In this document: piece by piece, positions 1 through 8,237 of the stretch | Layout of the letters: every line of letters starts with the position of its first letter | How positions within the stretch are numbered: position 1 is the stretch's first letter | Assembly (NCBI RefSeq): GCF_900184795.1 | Contig: NZ_FXXN01000017.1 | Span: 62,001 to 126,000, forward strand | DNA length: 64,000 bases | Reading direction: 5' to 3' | Source of the DNA: Magnetospirillum sp. 15-1 | GTDB taxonomy: Bacteria; Pseudomonadota; Alphaproteobacteria; Rhodospirillales; Magnetospirillaceae | Program-made: the position numbers and the translations under genes | Notes under the pieces: model-generated | What the model saw: only the letters and a program-made list of their open reading frames with translations | The model's database searches: none | Told to the model about the DNA's origin: nothing

Positions 1-552
1 GCCCAGGACTTCGTCACCAAGGCCAATGCCTGGCTGGGCTCGGAGCCGCTGCACGCCCTGGTCAACAATGCCGGCGTCAGCCCCAAGACCCCCTACAAGG
101 AGCGGTTGGGGGTGCTGAATGGTCCCATCGACGGCTGGAAGGATGTCTTCGAACTGAACTTCTTCGCGCCGCTGCGGCTGGCGCGGGGATTTGCCAGCGC
201 GCTCCATCGGGGCAAGGGGGCCATCGTCAACATCACCTCCATCGCCGGGCATTACGTCCATCCCTTCGCGGGATCGGCCTATTCCACCTCGAAGGCGGCC
301 CTGTCGGGGCTGACCCGCGAGATGGCCGCCGAGATGGCGCAGTTGGGGGTAAGGGTCAATGCCGTGGCGCCGGGAGAAATCCGGACCGAGATGATCTCGG
401 CCGAGTACGAGGCGCTGGTGCCGCGCATCCCCCTGGAGCGCATGGGCACCACCGAGGACGTGGCCGGCACCGTGTTCCGGCTGTGCGGCCCCGATTTCGC
501 CTATGTGACCGGCACCGAGGTGTTCGTCACCGGCGGCCAGCACCTGTACTGA
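1..552 (+). CDS. SDR family oxidoreductase (5' end outside window)
   Basis: The reading frame is open from the first base and ends in TGA at 550-552, so the N-terminal Rossmann nucleotide-binding part lies upstream of the window. Visible hallmarks of a classical short-chain dehydrogenase/reductase are NNAG near the start, a serine in NITSIAG, the catalytic YSTSK (Tyr-x-x-x-Lys) and the following PGEIRTEM segment. It ends VTGTEVFVTGGQHLY, a usual SDR C-terminus. It should be a cytoplasmic NAD(P)H-dependent enzyme. The substrate cannot be told from sequence. Confidence 0.93.
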   Translation, partial: AQDFVTKANAWLGSEPLHALVNNAGVSPKTPYKERLGVLNGPIDGWKDVFELNFFAPLRLARGFASALHRGKGAIVNITSIAGHYVHPFAGSAYSTSKAALSGLTREMAAEMAQLGVRVNAVAPGEIRTEMISAEYEALVPRIPLERMGTTEDVAGTVFRLCGPDFAYVTGTEVFVTGGQHLY

Positions 553-554
553 TT

Positions 555-598
555 AGAGTTTTTCGCATTTAAGCTGAATCGGAAAATCGAAAAACTCT
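555..598. terminator. Stem-loop after the SDR gene
   Basis: Perfect 11-bp inverted repeat AGAGTTTTTCG (555-565) / CGAAAAACTCT (588-598) with a 22-nt loop, starting two bases after the SDR stop codon. The arms are A/T-rich, so transcription from either side could end here. A repeat-element origin is also possible. Confidence 0.5.
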
Positions 599-653
599 TA
601 AGCCCGAGCGGCGCTTGAGCCCTGAAAAAGCTTTTTCGTATAGACAAAAGGCT

Positions 654-683
654 GGAGTGCTTCAGCGTAAAGCTGATGCACTC
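654..683. terminator. Stem-loop touching the pilZ stop codon
   Basis: Inverted repeat GAGTGCTTCAGC / GCTGATGCACTC (one mismatch, loop GTAAA) ending at the first base of the PilZ gene stop codon. It lies between convergent genes. There is no T-tract, so it may be a processed-end hairpin or half of a dispersed element rather than an intrinsic terminator. Confidence 0.4.
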
Positions 684-1009
684 TAGCGGAAATAGGCCGG
701 CTGGGCGCCGGTGACCTCGCCCAGATGGGTGATGATGTAGCGCATCAGCTTGGCGGTGGGGGCGAACTCGCCGCGCACGATGCCGCCTTCGGTCGCCTTG
801 ATGGTCACCAGGGCCTCGACGCTGTCGTCGAGGGAGCGGAGCGCCGCCACGGTCAGCCGGATGCTGTCGCCGGGCCGATGGCCGCTCCCCTGGAAGCTGA
901 CGCCGGAGACCGAGATGTCCACCACCGGAAAGACCTTGCCGTTGATCAGGACGGCCAGGCCGTCGCCCATCTTGCGGACGTGTTGCCGCCGTTCCTTGAA
1001 CTGCGTCAT
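683..1009 (-). CDS. PilZ domain protein
   Basis: A 108-residue single-domain protein. Near the N-terminus it has the RxxxR element (RRQHVR) and about 20 residues later DISVSGVSF, matching the PilZ pattern DxSxxG. Together these form the c-di-GMP binding signature, so it probably acts as a small c-di-GMP receptor in the cytoplasm. Two ATG codons are adjacent; the second (1009) sits six bases from a GGAGG ribosome-binding site and is preferred. It converges with the SDR gene and lies downstream of the two paralogues at 1104-3528, in the same direction. Confidence 0.8.
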   Translation of the reverse strand: MTQFKERRQHVRKMGDGLAVLINGKVFPVVDISVSGVSFQGSGHRPGDSIRLTVAALRSLDDSVEALVTIKATEGGIVRGEFAPTAKLMRYIITHLGEVTGAQPAYFR

Positions 1010-1103
1010 CATGGGCCTCCCTCATTTGTTCGCTATGTCGACCGTATAGTCGAAAGGCGTAAACGGCATTTGCGGAGCATGTGAACGGGAGTTGGACGGC
1101 CGC

Positions 1104-2330
1104 TTATTGTGCGGCGCGGGGCGCGTTGGCGAAAGCCTTGCGGACGAAGGCGCTGACCTCGGACAAGGCGGTATCCTGGTTGATGCCGGCGGCCTTGGCC
1201 CGCTCGACGAACTTGGCGACGTATTCCAGGTTGCCGGGAATACCGAACGAGCGCTTGAACATTTCCTCGCCCAGCAGATCGTAGGTGACCAGCGCCATCA
1301 CCGCCAACTGGTCCATGCGCAGCCCCAACTCGCCCACCAGCATCTTGGCCGACAGGCCGCCCACATCGGCCAGCAGGCCGGTGATGCGCACCGTCTGGTC
1401 GGCATTGGGTAACTCGGCCCGCACGGTGGGGTCGAGCAGGACCATGGTGAAGGCCGCCGAGCGCAGGCGTTTGCCGTCGGGGGTGAGGATTTCGGCGATA
1501 CGGGCGCGGCGGTCGCCGCTGCCGGCCGGGGCGGCGGTGCCGCCGGCCTTGACCTCGTGCACCGGGGCCGCCACGTCGCCGCCCGACACGGCGGCGATGG
1601 GCTTGGGCTTTTCGGCGGCCTTGGCCCTGTCGGCACGGGCGGCTGGCGGCAGCAGGAAGTTGGGGATTTCGCTGGGCAGGGTGGACGGCACCGGCAACTC
1701 GGCCGGATTGTCCTTCAGCCGGCGGATATCCTCGGGCACCTTGTAGTCGAGAATCCGCTTGCCCAGGCGTTTCACCAGGGCCGGCGACAAAGTTGAATAT
1801 TCAGGTACGAGCGCCACCTGCCAATCGTGGAGCAGGTGCTCCTGCATGGCGTCATAGAGCACTTCGCCCCGGCTGCGCTTGGCGGCAGGTTCCGCCGCCG
1901 ACCCGGACAGCAGACGCATCAGCTTGCCCAGCAGGCCCTTGGGCGGCGGCGGGCGGCGGTCGCCCGCCTTGAGCGGGCGGGAGTCGCCGTCCAGGCGCTT
2001 GCGGAAGTGCCGCTTGGCGCAGGTGCGCACCACCATGGAGATGACATCGTCCAGGGACCGGCCGCAGGCCAGCAGCGCATCGGCCTGTTCCACCGCCACG
2101 TCGTGCTCGTCGACCAGCAACTGGTGGAAGCGTTCGGTATTGGCGCGAAACGCCTTGAAGCAGCGGTCCAGCAGGTCCGGGTCGTCCAGAACGCATTGCA
2201 GCACGCCGCGGCGCGGCAGCTTCTTCAACTCGGGAACCAGCTGCGCCATGACTTCCGCCACCGGCCCCTCGAGGGTCAGGTTGATTTGGCGGACGATCCG
2301 GGCTTGGGCCTCGGACGGCAGGCGTGGCAT
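1104..2330 (-). CDS. Unknown protein, first member of a tandem paralogue pair
   Basis: A 408-residue cytoplasmic-looking protein that I do not recognise. It shares three conserved blocks with the neighbouring gene at 2410-3528: an N-terminal block of about 100 residues (LEGPV...PELKKLPR...CGRSLDDVISMVVRT), a middle block (LLHDWQVALVPEYS) and a C-terminal block (LLDPTVRAELPNADQTVRI, then LGLRMDQLAVM). The blocks are joined by Pro/Ala-rich linkers that differ between the two proteins. No signal peptide, membrane segment or catalytic motif is evident. The start is ATG after a GGAAG ribosome-binding site. The 79-bp gap to the upstream paralogue suggests co-transcription. Confidence 0.8.
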   Translation of the reverse strand: MPRLPSEAQARIVRQINLTLEGPVAEVMAQLVPELKKLPRRGVLQCVLDDPDLLDRCFKAFRANTERFHQLLVDEHDVAVEQADALLACGRSLDDVISMVVRTCAKRHFRKRLDGDSRPLKAGDRRPPPPKGLLGKLMRLLSGSAAEPAAKRSRGEVLYDAMQEHLLHDWQVALVPEYSTLSPALVKRLGKRILDYKVPEDIRRLKDNPAELPVPSTLPSEIPNFLLPPAARADRAKAAEKPKPIAAVSGGDVAAPVHEVKAGGTAAPAGSGDRRARIAEILTPDGKRLRSAAFTMVLLDPTVRAELPNADQTVRITGLLADVGGLSAKMLVGELGLRMDQLAVMALVTYDLLGEEMFKRSFGIPGNLEYVAKFVERAKAAGINQDTALSEVSAFVRKAFANAPRAAQ

Positions 2331-2409
2331 GGTGACTTCCGATCGAATCTGTACCTCCCCGAAAGGTAAGCCGAACGGTCAGATTTCCCAAGTGACTATA
2401 TGTCAGAGC

Positions 2410-3528
2410 CTAGTCGCGCCGGGAGCGATGGCCGAAGCGGGCGAAGACGCCGCGCATGAAGATGGCGCATTCGATCACCTCGGTGGTCGGCCCGATGCCG
2501 CGCAGCCGCGCCCGCTCGACGATGCGCGATACCAGTTCCGGGTCGGCGCGGGGACCGAACAGCCGGCCGAACACCGTGCTGCCGATACAGTCCTGGGCCA
2601 CCATCAGCATGACCGCCAGCTGGTCCTTGCGCAGTCCCAGCCCTTCGACCAGGGCGGCGGCCGGCTGACCGCCGACACCGCGCAACAGGTCGCCGATGCG
2701 GACGATCTGGTCGGCGTTGGGCAGCACGGCGCGCACTTCGGGATCGAGAAGAGTCTGCGTGAAGGCCTCGGCGCGCAGGCGCTGGTGATCGGGAGTCAGC
2801 ACGTCGTCCAGGTCGGCGGTGCGGGCATGGACCACCGGCCCCACCGGGGTTATGGGAGCCTTCGCCACCGGGGCAAAGGGCGAGACGAAGGGGGCCGCGA
2901 AGGTGGACGGCATGGTGGCCGCCCCCTGGCCTTCCTCGTCGGCCATGGGCTGGACGGGAGCGTCGGGGTCGGCGATCAGGCGGGCCAGGGTGTCCGGCTC
3001 GCGGCAATCGAGAATCTTGGCGCCCACCCGGCGGACCAATGCGGGGTCCATTTCGGAATAGGTGGGAACCAGCGGCACCTGCCATTCGTGCAGCAGGTAG
3101 GCCTTGATGGCGTCGTAAAGTTCGTCGGCGGGGCTGCGGGCGGCACCTTGGGGGCGGACCTCCTCGGCCTCCATCTCCATTTCGGCGCGGACCGATGACG
3201 GTGACAACCGGCGGCGGAAATAGCGCTTGGCGGCGGTGCGCACCACCATGGCGATGACCTCGGCCAGGGTGCGGCCACAGGAAAGGGGGACGTTGTCCTC
3301 GCTCACCGGCCGGCGGCGTTCATCCACCAGGACATAGCGGAAGCGGGGGCGCTCCTTGCGGAATATCTGGAAGCAGCGGGTCAGAAGGTCCAGGTCGTCG
3401 AGGGTCCGGTCATAGGCCTGCTCACGCGGCAAGGCCTTCAGCTCCGGCAGGAACTGCCCCAGGATATCGACAACCGGCCCTTGCAGGGTCCCGTTGATTC
3501 TGAAGACCGCTGTCGCGGTATCCGTCAT
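2410..3528 (-). CDS. Unknown protein, second member of the tandem paralogue pair
   Basis: About 372 residues, paralogous to the 1104-2330 product along its whole length (LQGPV...PELKALPR...CGRTLAEVIAMVVRT; LLHEWQVPLVPTYS; LLDPEVRAVLPNADQIVRI; LGLRKDQLAVM). Conserved residues cluster in three blocks separated by low-complexity linkers, which points to an old duplication under selection. Function is unknown. I chose ATG at 3528; in-frame ATG at 3549 would add seven residues. The upstream gap holds a perfect CRP-type palindrome at 3661-3678, which may control the pair. Confidence 0.78.
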   Translation of the reverse strand: MTDTATAVFRINGTLQGPVVDILGQFLPELKALPREQAYDRTLDDLDLLTRCFQIFRKERPRFRYVLVDERRRPVSEDNVPLSCGRTLAEVIAMVVRTAAKRYFRRRLSPSSVRAEMEMEAEEVRPQGAARSPADELYDAIKAYLLHEWQVPLVPTYSEMDPALVRRVGAKILDCREPDTLARLIADPDAPVQPMADEEGQGAATMPSTFAAPFVSPFAPVAKAPITPVGPVVHARTADLDDVLTPDHQRLRAEAFTQTLLDPEVRAVLPNADQIVRIGDLLRGVGGQPAAALVEGLGLRKDQLAVMLMVAQDCIGSTVFGRLFGPRADPELVSRIVERARLRGIGPTTEVIECAIFMRGVFARFGHRSRRD

Positions 3529-3660
3529 GGCGTCAACCTTAACTCCCATCGCGCCTCTATCCCCGAAGGAGGACGTTAGCATGCGATGATTTGCCCATCA
3601 TCAAATTTGATGCGGACCTGATCGCATCACCGCCACAATACCCCCATTCGGCATAGGCTA

Positions 3661-3678
3661 ATGTGAAGCGCCTCACAT
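3661..3678. promoter_or_regulatory. CRP/FNR-superfamily type palindrome
   Basis: ATGTGAAGCGCCTCACAT is a perfect 6+6+6 palindrome with the core TGTGA-N6-TCACA, identical to the classical CRP half-site pattern. It is 133 bp upstream of the chosen start of the paralogue pair on the minus strand and beyond the 3' end of map, so its likely target is the paralogue operon. The same 18-bp pattern recurs at 49939-49956. Confidence 0.55.
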
Positions 3679-3790
3679 AACGACGGAGAAAAAGCATAAG
3701 GTCCCCACCCGAGACGACGCACCGCAACCCCGCGCAATTACGTCGATACGCGGTTTGGTTGAATTTGCCGAATTGGGACGCTCCCCTAGG

Positions 3791-4594
3791 CTACTGGTAT
3801 GGGGGGCAGTGAAGGCCGGCGGGCGACAGGGTGAAAATCTCGCAACCTGTGGCTGTGACGCCGATGGAGTGCTCGAACTGGGCCGACAGGGACTTGTCCT
3901 TGGTGACCGCCGTCCAACCGTCGGCCAGGATCTTGGTCTCGTGCCGGCCGGCATTGATCATCGGTTCGATGGTGAAGAACATTCCCTCGGCCAGCACGGC
4001 TCCCTCGCCGGGATTGCCGTAATGCATGACGTTGGGCGGCTCGTGGAAGATGCGGCCCAGGCCGTGGCCGCAGAAATCGCGCACCACCGAGAACCGGTGC
4101 TTCTCGGCGAAGCTTTGGATGGCGTAGCCGATATCGCCCAGTGTGGCGCCGGGCTTGACCACCTCGATGCCGCGCATCAGCGATTCGTAGGTGACCTCGA
4201 CCAGCTTGCGCGCCTTCACCCCCACCTTGCCCACGTAGTACATGCGCGAGGAATCGCCGTGCCAGCCCTCGACGATGGGCGTCACGTCGATATTGACGAT
4301 GTCGCCGTCCTCCAGGCGCTTCTCGCCGGGAATGCCGTGGCAGACCACGTGATTGACCGAGGTGCAGATGGACTTGGGGAAGCCCCGGTAGTTCATGGGC
4401 GCGTTGACGGCGCCGCGCGAGATGACGAACTCGGCGCACAGGCGGTCCAGCTCGGCGGTGGTCACCCCCGGAACGACATGGGGCGCGATGAAGTCCAGCG
4501 CCTCGGCGGCCATGCGGCCGGCCTTGCGCATGCCTTCGAAATCGGCGGGAGTGTGACGGCGGATGCGGGAGTATTCCCTGTCTTCGTGTACCAT
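3791..4594 (-). CDS. map: Type I methionine aminopeptidase
   Basis: A 267-residue cytoplasmic enzyme that removes the initiator Met from nascent proteins. The five metal ligands of the family are recognisable: Asp in NIDVTP, Asp in HGDSSR, His in GHGLGRIFHE, Glu in TIEPMI and Glu in QFEHS. Length is standard for bacterial MetAP. The ATG at 4594 follows the sfsA stop by seven bases, so map is the last gene of a methyltransferase-sfsA-map operon. Confidence 0.97.
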   Translation of the reverse strand: MVHEDREYSRIRRHTPADFEGMRKAGRMAAEALDFIAPHVVPGVTTAELDRLCAEFVISRGAVNAPMNYRGFPKSICTSVNHVVCHGIPGEKRLEDGDIVNIDVTPIVEGWHGDSSRMYYVGKVGVKARKLVEVTYESLMRGIEVVKPGATLGDIGYAIQSFAEKHRFSVVRDFCGHGLGRIFHEPPNVMHYGNPGEGAVLAEGMFFTIEPMINAGRHETKILADGWTAVTKDKSLSAQFEHSIGVTATGCEIFTLSPAGLHCPPYQ

Positions 4595-4601
4595 CGATCC
4601 T

Positions 4602-5312
4602 TCAGGTCCGTTCGCTCAAATCCATTGCCAGCGGTTCGGCCAGCTCGATGCCGTCCCGGGACAGGCGGCAGGTATAACAGATAGCCTCGACGCCGTCCCG
4701 TGTCGCCTGGGCCAGGGCCGCGGCATAGGTGGGGTCGATGTCGGAGGCGGGGCGAAAGCCGGTGCAATCGGCCCGTTGGACCAGATAGACCATCACCGCC
4801 CGCTCGCCCGCGCCGACCCGGCCGGTCAGTTCGGCCAGATGCTTGGTGCCCCGCGTGGTGACCGCGTCGGGGAATTCGGCCCAGTCGCCCCGCTTCAGGT
4901 GGACGTTCTTGACCTCTACCCAGCATTTAGGACGTTCGGGGCTTTCCAGCAACAGGTCGATGCGGGAATTGACGCCGTACTTCACCTCGCGGCGGATGGA
5001 TTCATAGCCGGCCAGTTCGGGAATCCGCCCGGCGGCCACGCTTTCCGCGACGATGCCGTTGGGATGGGCGGTGTTGACGCCGACCAGATGGCCGTCCACC
5101 GTCACCAGCTCCCAGTTCCACTTCAGCTTGCGCTCGGGGTTGGAGGCCGGCGACAGCCACACCTCCATGCCCGGCTCGGCGGTACCCAGCATGGCGCCGG
5201 AATTGGCCACGTGGGCGGTGACCTCGGTGCCGTCGTCGAAGCGCACATCGGCCAGGAAGCGCTTGTAGCGCTTGATCAGGGTGGCGCGGATCAGAGGCGA
5301 GGCGAAGCGCAT
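4602..5312 (-). CDS. sfsA: SfsA family protein (sugar fermentation stimulation protein homologue)
   Basis: The 236-residue product starts MRFASPLIRATLIKRYKRFL and contains the family features: HVANSGAM, the VNTAHPN segment, the RIDLLLE/CWVEVKNVHL nuclease-like core and FPDAVTTRGTKH. SfsA proteins have a PD-(D/E)XK-like fold and an OB-like N-terminal domain. The physiological role is not settled. The ATG overlaps the upstream methyltransferase stop by one base (TGATG), a sign of translational coupling. The same frame stays open upstream, but that part is antisense-like noise over the methyltransferase gene. Confidence 0.93.
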   Translation of the reverse strand: MRFASPLIRATLIKRYKRFLADVRFDDGTEVTAHVANSGAMLGTAEPGMEVWLSPASNPERKLKWNWELVTVDGHLVGVNTAHPNGIVAESVAAGRIPELAGYESIRREVKYGVNSRIDLLLESPERPKCWVEVKNVHLKRGDWAEFPDAVTTRGTKHLAELTGRVGAGERAVMVYLVQRADCTGFRPASDIDPTYAAALAQATRDGVEAICYTCRLSRDGIELAEPLAMDLSERT

Positions 5313-6208
5313 CAGTGGGTCTCGGGGCTCATGCGCCCGCCGGGACCGGCAAGGTCGGCCAGGCCGGGCACGGCGCAGCCCTGGGGAGCCGGAGCCGGCT
5401 GGCAGGGATGGGGCGTCCAGCCGGTCATGGTCAACACCTGGAAGGTGGCGGGCAGGCGGCCGTCGGGCCCGGCGAAGCGCTCCTGGTAAAGGGCCACGGC
5501 GCGCAGCAGGGTGGCGCGCCGGGTCAGCCCCTTGCGCTGCCCCGCCACGGCATTGGTCTCGCCCATGCCGCGCAGATCGGCCATCAGCCGCAGGGGATCG
5601 CCATAGCTGACCGGCACCGTATCCGCATCGGCCACCGGCAGGGCGAAGCCGGCGCGCTGCAGCAGCGCGCCCAGATCCTTGACGTCGGCGAAGGGGGCGA
5701 CGCGGGGGCTGACGCCCCCTTCCTCGGCCAGTTCGGCGTCCTGCAGGCATTGGCGCAGCTCGGCCAGGGTGCCGGCCCCCAGCAGGGCGGCGATGAACAG
5801 GCCGTCGGGCTTCAGGACCCGGCGGACCTGCAGCAGGGTACCGGGCAGGTCGTTGACCCAGTGGAGCGACAGGCACGACACCACCAGATCGAAGCTCGCG
5901 GGCGCGAAGGGCAGCCATTCCTCGTCGGCGGCCAGGGTCGGGTGACCATTGGCCGCCGCCCGGACGGCCATGGCCGGCGACAGGTCGCACTGCACCAGGG
6001 TCTCGATGCCGCCGCGCCCCTGCAGGGTCTCGGCCAGTTCGCCGGTGTGGCAGCCCAGGTCCAGCGCCATGGGAAAACGCCGCTTGACGTCGTCCAGGCG
6101 GTCGGCGAGGCGTTCGGCCACCTCGCGCACCAGGAAGTCGTGGGCGACGAAATTGCCGGCGGCGCGGTCGCGGTGCTTGCGCACCAGGCTGCGGTCGAAG
6201 ATTCTCAT
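5312..6208 (-). CDS. Class I SAM-dependent methyltransferase (BioC/NDUFAF5-like)
   Basis: The 298-residue protein starts MRIFDRSLVRKHRDRAA, a beginning typical of the NDUFAF5/C20orf7 family. It carries motif I ALDLGCHTGELAE, the acidic post-I region and SFDLVVSCLSLHWVNDLP. Mitochondrial NDUFAF5 hydroxylates an arginine of a complex I subunit, so bacterial homologues next to sfsA/comF may have a related role; the assignment beyond methyltransferase fold is inference. ATG at 6208 gives the usual family N-terminus. It is divergent from comF, separated by 46 bp. Confidence 0.85.
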   Translation of the reverse strand: MRIFDRSLVRKHRDRAAGNFVAHDFLVREVAERLADRLDDVKRRFPMALDLGCHTGELAETLQGRGGIETLVQCDLSPAMAVRAAANGHPTLAADEEWLPFAPASFDLVVSCLSLHWVNDLPGTLLQVRRVLKPDGLFIAALLGAGTLAELRQCLQDAELAEEGGVSPRVAPFADVKDLGALLQRAGFALPVADADTVPVSYGDPLRLMADLRGMGETNAVAGQRKGLTRRATLLRAVALYQERFAGPDGRLPATFQVLTMTGWTPHPCQPAPAPQGCAVPGLADLAGPGGRMSPETH

Positions 6209-6254
6209 GTCAGGCTGTATGGCATGTCCGTGCCGTTGCTGGGAAGGGGAGAAG

Positions 6255-6983
6255 ATGCCGGTCAGACTTGCCCGTCTGGTGATTGACGCGCTGCTGCCGC
6301 CGCTTTGCCTGTCCTGCCAGACCGAGGTGGCCGAGCCGGGCAGCCTGTGTCCCAAGTGCTGGTCGGCCATGGTCTTTCTGGGCGATCCCGCCTGTTCCTG
6401 CTGTGGTCTGCCCTTCGAACTGGACCCGGGCGAGGGCGCGGTATGCGGCGCCTGCGCCCGCCGGACGCCGAGGTTTTCCCGCGCGCGGGCAGTATTGCGC
6501 TATGACGATGCCTCCAAGGCGCTGATCCTGCGCTTCAAGCACGCCGACCGGCTGGAAGGGGTGGGGGCCTTCGCCCGCTGGATGGCGCGGGCCGGCGGGA
6601 CGATGCTGACGGAGGCCGACCTGCTGGTGCCGGTGCCGCTGCACCGCTGGCGTCTGCTGTCCCGGCGCTATAATCAGGCGGCTCTGCTGGCGGTGGCCAT
6701 CGGGCGCCTCTCCGGCGTGGCGGTCGAGCCCGGCATGCTGATCCGCGCCCGGCGCACGCCACCCCAGGGACATCTCGGCCACGACGCCCGCGCCCGCAAC
6801 GTGGCCGGGGCCTTCAAGGTGGCGGAAGGGCGCCGTTCCCGCCTCGACGGGCGCCGGGTGGTGCTGGTGGACGACGTGATGACCAGCGGCGCCACCGTGG
6901 ACGAATGCGCACGCGCACTGCTCAAGGCCGGAGCCGTCGCGGTGGATGTTCTCACCCTGGGGCGGGTGGTACGGGAAAGTTAG
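6255..6983 (+). CDS. comF: ComF family phosphoribosyltransferase-like protein
   Basis: A 242-residue protein with an N-terminal zinc-binding region (CLSCQ, CPKC, then CSCCG and CGAC) followed by a type I phosphoribosyltransferase fold whose PRPP-binding loop is visible as VVLVDDVMTSGAT. ComF homologues are linked to DNA uptake and processing of transforming DNA. ATG at 6255 has a purine-rich ribosome-binding site (GGGAAGGGGAGA) directly upstream. A glutaredoxin gene follows after 41 bp. Confidence 0.92.
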   Translation: MPVRLARLVIDALLPPLCLSCQTEVAEPGSLCPKCWSAMVFLGDPACSCCGLPFELDPGEGAVCGACARRTPRFSRARAVLRYDDASKALILRFKHADRLEGVGAFARWMARAGGTMLTEADLLVPVPLHRWRLLSRRYNQAALLAVAIGRLSGVAVEPGMLIRARRTPPQGHLGHDARARNVAGAFKVAEGRRSRLDGRRVVLVDDVMTSGATVDECARALLKAGAVAVDVLTLGRVVRES

Positions 6984-7024
6984 CTGCGCTATATAGGAGC
7001 GGTAACCAAACCTGGAGCCCAGTC

Positions 7025-7288
7025 ATGGCCGAGATCGAGATCTACACCACCGACGTCTGCCCCTATTGCGTCAAGGCCAAGAAGCTGTTCGACAAGAAGG
7101 GCGTGACCTATTCCGAGATCAACGTCTCGACCGATGACGGCCTGCGCCAGTACATGATGAACCGGGCCGGCGGGCGCCGCTCGGTGCCGCAGATCTTCAT
7201 CGGCGGGGTGCATGTGGGCGGCTGCGACGATCTCTATGCGCTGGACAAGGACGGCAAGCTCGATCCCATGCTGGCGGGCGCCCCGTGA
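7025..7288 (+). CDS. grxC: Glutaredoxin 3
   Basis: An 87-residue cytoplasmic thiol-disulfide oxidoreductase. It has the dithiol active site CPYC near the N-terminus, the cis-proline segment SVPQIFIGG and the glutathione-contacting GGCDDL. Length is typical for GrxC. The stop overlaps the GTG start of the next gene (GTGA), so the nitrilase homologue is translationally coupled. Confidence 0.96.
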   Translation: MAEIEIYTTDVCPYCVKAKKLFDKKGVTYSEINVSTDDGLRQYMMNRAGGRRSVPQIFIGGVHVGGCDDLYALDKDGKLDPMLAGAP

Positions 7289-8112
7289 GGGCGTTCAAGG
7301 CGGCCTGCCTGCAGGTCAACGCCTGCAATGACCTGATGGCCAATTGCGAGGCCGCCGCCGCTCTGGCTGTCGAGGCCCGCGCCGCCGGCGCCGAACTGAT
7401 CCTGATGCCCGAGAACGTGGCGATGATGGAGTGGGGACGCTCCAACATCGTGCTGAAGGCCCAGCCGGAAGAGGACCATCAGGCCCTCAGGTTCTTCCGC
7501 GATCTGGCGCGCGAGATCGGCGCCTGGCTGCATATCGGCAGCCTGCACATTCTGCTGGACGGCGGCATGGTCGCCAACCGCACCTATGTGCTCCGCCCCG
7601 ACGGCGAGATCGCGGCGCGCTATTCCAAGATCCATATGTTCGACGTGGATCTGGGCCTGGGCGAGGTCTACAAGGAATCCGCCACCTTCGCCCCCGGCGA
7701 CGAGGCGGTCTGCGTCGATCTGCCCTGGGGGCGGCTGGGGCTGTCCATCTGCTACGACCTGCGTTTCCCCCATCTCTACCGGGCGCTGGCCCATTCCGGC
7801 TCGTCCTTCCTGGCGGTGCCGGCGGCCTTCACGCGGACCACCGGCAAGGCCCACTGGCATGTGCTGCTGCGCGCCCGCGCCATCGAGACCGGCTGCTACG
7901 TCTTCGCTCCCGCCCAGTGCGGCGAGCATGTCAACGACCGCCAGACCTATGGTCATGCGCTGATCGTCAGCCCGTGGGGCGAGGTGCTGGCCGACGCGCT
8001 CGAGTGGCCCGGCTGGGTGATGGCCGATATCGATCCCGAGAAGGTCAAGGACGCCCGGCGCAAGATTCCCTGCCTCGACCACGACCGGCCGTTCGGTGTG
8101 CCGAAGCGGTAA
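7285..8112 (+). CDS. Carbon-nitrogen hydrolase (nitrilase superfamily, Nit1/Nit2-like)
   Basis: A 275-residue cytoplasmic hydrolase. The Glu-Lys-Cys triad is visible: Glu in LMPENVAM, Lys in YSKIHMFD and Cys in LSICYDLRFP. This pattern and length fit the Nit1/Nit2 branch, which hydrolyses deaminated glutathione or omega-amides such as alpha-ketoglutaramate. Pairing with glutaredoxin supports a link to glutathione repair, which is inference from context. The GTG start overlaps the grxC stop. Confidence 0.92.
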   Translation: MRAFKAACLQVNACNDLMANCEAAAALAVEARAAGAELILMPENVAMMEWGRSNIVLKAQPEEDHQALRFFRDLAREIGAWLHIGSLHILLDGGMVANRTYVLRPDGEIAARYSKIHMFDVDLGLGEVYKESATFAPGDEAVCVDLPWGRLGLSICYDLRFPHLYRALAHSGSSFLAVPAAFTRTTGKAHWHVLLRARAIETGCYVFAPAQCGEHVNDRQTYGHALIVSPWGEVLADALEWPGWVMADIDPEKVKDARRKIPCLDHDRPFGVPKR

Positions 8113-8133
8113 GCCATTTTTCCGTCGAGTATT

Positions 8134-8221
8134 TTCACCACGAAGGCGCGAAGGCACGAAGGAGGAAGAAGGAGTTTTCACCTTCCCTTCGTGTTCCTTC
8201 CCTACCTTCGAGCCTTCGTGG
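8134..8221. repeat. Dispersed inverted-repeat element, copy 1
   Basis: An imperfect palindrome. The left arm begins TTCACCACGAAGGCGCGAAG and repeats the unit CGAAGG several times; the right arm (8181-8221) is built from CCTTCGTG-like units ending GCCTTCGTGG. A second copy with the same arms is at 32759-32849. It lies between the convergent nitrilase and methyltransferase genes, where it could also act as a transcription end. Confidence 0.75.
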
Positions 8222-8237
8222 CTGATCGGCGGCCGTT

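Noticed and set aside
3673-3954. A 93-codon frame between the paralogue pair and map
   Set aside because: It overlaps the map C-terminus on the same strand in another frame, has low-complexity Ser/Pro/Arg content and no family similarity.
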